Of a stretch of DNA of 64,000 nucleotides, positions 62,598 to 64,000 are shown in pieces (position 1 is the stretch's first letter; each line of letters opens with the position of its first letter). The translations under genes were made by a program, and so were the position numbers. The DNA comes from an uncultured Clostridia bacterium (lineage in GTDB: Bacteria > Bacillota > Clostridia > RUG12999), in assembly GCA_934792465.1 (NCBI GenBank), contig CAKVOK010000012.1:1-64000 (forward strand), read 5' to 3'. Under the pieces are notes generated by a model. It did not search any database. It worked only from the letters and a program-made list of their open reading frames with translations, and was not told the origin of the DNA.

Positions 62598-63929
62598 ATG
62601 GATGAAGCAATAAATGTCGGCAGACTGCCGTATAACAGCGAAGCGGAGCAGTCGGTACTCGGCTGTGTGCTTATGGATGTTGACTGCCTTATAACGGTTG
62701 CCGAAAACTTGCAGTCGGAGGACTTTTATCTGCCGCAGAACAAGCTTGTTTATGAAGCAATGCTCAGCCTTTGGAACAGGGGTGAGCCGGTTGACGGTGT
62801 AACGGTTTCAAAGGAACTCGGAAGCAATCTTGAGGTAATCGGCAGCTATAATTATCTTGCCGGACTGGCAGAGATTGTGCCCACAACACAGAATCTGCTG
62901 TCATATATTAAAATAGTTAAGGACAAGGCAATGCTGCGCAGGCTCATAAATGCCGCAAACGAAATTGCAAAACTCGGCTACAGCGGCGACGATGATGTGG
63001 CATCCATACTCGATACTTCCGAAAAGTATATATACGATTTGCTCCAGAATCGTAATATCCAAGGGTTTTCGCACGTTAAAGACGTGCTTGTGCAGGCATT
63101 TGCGAATATTGAAGAAACTGCGAAAAATCACGGCAGAGCGAGCGGCGTTCCGAGTGGATTTACCGATTTGGACAAGGTTACAAACGGATTTCATAAGTCG
63201 GAACTTATAATAATAGCGGCAAGACCGGCAATGGGTAAGACAAGTTTTGCACTTAATATAGGTCAGAACGCAGCTATTAAATATAATGTGCCGACGGCGG
63301 TATTCAGTCTTGAAATGTCGAAAGAACAGCTCGGCAGCAGAATTATATGGTCGGAATCATTGGTGTCCGGCGAAAAAATCAGAAGCGGCGAGCTTGCGGA
63401 CGACGACTGGATGGCTATTGCGGATTCTGTCGGAAGAATATCGAAAGCACCGCTTTATATAGATGATACACCGGGAATAACGATTACGGATATGCGTGCA
63501 AAATGCAGAAAGCTACAGCTCGAAAAGGGACTTGGACTTATAATAATAGACTATTTGCAGCTTATGCAGGGCAGCCGCAGAAACGAAAACCGTCAGCAGG
63601 AAATTTCGGAAATTTCGAGGTCGCTCAAGGTACTTTCAAAAGAACTTAACGTGCCGGTTATAGCGCTTTCGCAGCTTAGCCGTGCGGCGGCAACGAGGAC
63701 CGACCACAAACCGCAGCTCAGCGACTTGCGAGAATCCGGCGCTATAGAGCAGGATGCAGATATAGTAATTTTTCTTCACCGTCCGGATTATTACGACCCG
63801 ACAACGGACAAGAAAAATGTTGCCGAATGTATCATAGCAAAACACCGTAACGGTCCTGTCTGCACTGTTGATTTGGGCTGGAACGGCGAATTTACAAGAT
63901 TTATGAATATAACGAACAAATTTGAATAG
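62598..63929 (+). CDS. dnaB: Replicative DNA helicase DnaB
   Basis: This 443-residue hexameric helicase unwinds DNA at replication forks. The N-terminal domain (about 5-110; NSEAEQSVLGCVLMD) is followed by the RecA-like motor (about 170-443) with Walker A ARPAMGKTSFA, Walker B LIIIDYLQLM, SRSLKVLSKEL and SDLRESGAIEQDAD. Full length and no intein. GAGGTAACAAG precedes the ATG. Confidence 0.98.
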   Translation: MDEAINVGRLPYNSEAEQSVLGCVLMDVDCLITVAENLQSEDFYLPQNKLVYEAMLSLWNRGEPVDGVTVSKELGSNLEVIGSYNYLAGLAEIVPTTQNLLSYIKIVKDKAMLRRLINAANEIAKLGYSGDDDVASILDTSEKYIYDLLQNRNIQGFSHVKDVLVQAFANIEETAKNHGRASGVPSGFTDLDKVTNGFHKSELIIIAARPAMGKTSFALNIGQNAAIKYNVPTAVFSLEMSKEQLGSRIIWSESLVSGEKIRSGELADDDWMAIADSVGRISKAPLYIDDTPGITITDMRAKCRKLQLEKGLGLIIIDYLQLMQGSRRNENRQQEISEISRSLKVLSKELNVPVIALSQLSRAAATRTDHKPQLSDLRESGAIEQDADIVIFLHRPDYYDPTTDKKNVAECIIAKHRNGPVCTVDLGWNGEFTRFMNITNKFE

Positions 63930-63937
63930 GTGGAGCA

Positions 63938-64000
63938 ATGCTTCTTGAAAATGTAAAAAAATATATTGTTGAAAAGAACCTTATTTCAAAAGGGGATAAA
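63938..64000 (+). CDS. tilS: Start of tRNA(Ile)-lysidine synthase gene (cut by window end)
   Basis: Twenty-one codons (MLLENVKKYIVEKNLISKGD and one more) are present before the window ends, preceded by AGGTGGAG. The sequence looks like the N-terminal helix of TilS that precedes the SGGxDS motif, and the position after dnaB is plausible. The diagnostic motif lies outside the window, so the call is tentative. Confidence 0.55.
   Translation, partial: MLLENVKKYIVEKNLISKGDK

Noticed and set aside
1..64000. Search for tRNA, rRNA, insertion sequences, phage genes and CRISPR arrays
   Set aside because: No cloverleaf-like or rRNA-like sequence, transposase, integrase or regular short repeat was seen in the intergenic regions; these are short and explained by promoters and hairpins.

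Overview
The window is about 64 kb of low-to-moderate GC chromosome from an anaerobic Gram-positive bacterium, most likely a gut-type member of the Clostridia. The evidence is a core block in the usual Firmicutes order (gdpP, rplI, dnaB, start of tilS, 59.9-64 kb), strong GGAGG ribosome binding sites, frequent TTG/GTG starts, several S-layer homology (SLH) proteins, LplB/YtcP-type transporters with YtcQ-type lipoproteins, and YesMN/AraC regulators. The SLH-anchored carbohydrate enzymes recall pectin-degrading Monoglobus-like Clostridia, but that placement is only an inference.

Most of the window is a polysaccharide-utilisation region. (1) 0.2-3.1 kb: a YesM/YesN-like two-component system on the minus strand. 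(2) 3.4-21.1 kb, divergent from it: a tight six-gene run with an intracellular heparinase II/III-family lyase, a GH88-type unsaturated glucuronyl hydrolase, two large secreted beta-helix proteins and two SLH proteins. It is followed by a secreted protein with a nearly perfect internal duplication (21.3-23.4 kb) and a metallophosphoesterase. (3) 24.6-29.4 kb, minus strand: an ABC importer with two paralogous binding lipoproteins and two permeases but no ATPase. (4) 29.7-31.9 kb: a GH36 alpha-galactosidase. (5) 32.0-54.4 kb: a run of 13 closely spaced plus-strand genes with a second ABC importer, SLH proteins, two clan GH-A (GH51-like) secreted hydrolases, two secreted proteins that look like binding proteins, then a glycyl radical enzyme, its activase, an unclassified TIM-barrel-like protein and a cytoplasmic CBM9-like protein. 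(6) 54.6-58.9 kb: a second two-component system, a cytoplasmic GH5 enzyme (minus strand) and an AraC regulator. (7) 58.9-59.7 kb: a GH27 alpha-galactosidase remnant and a small zinc-ribbon protein. (8) Core genes.

A coherent reading is that secreted SLH-tethered and free proteins bind and cut a complex, uronate- and galactose-containing polysaccharide, that two importers take up oligosaccharides using an ATPase encoded elsewhere, and that the heparinase-like lyase, GH88, GH36 and GH5 finish the job in the cytoplasm. The YesMN, AraC and second two-component systems would control this. A 15-bp dyad (GGACAAAAATTGTCC) lies at the same distance from the -10 boxes of both the GH36 gene and the second importer operon, suggesting a shared regulator.

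The best candidates for something undescribed are: the divergent glycyl radical enzyme cassette at the end of the long glycan operon; a ~290-residue secreted repeat module present six times in three proteins; a ~85-residue C-terminal domain shared by five secreted proteins; and a pair of large N-terminal-SLH paralogues, one in each sub-locus. No rRNA, tRNA, CRISPR array, insertion sequence or prophage was seen. Family calls come from reading motifs by eye, without database searches.
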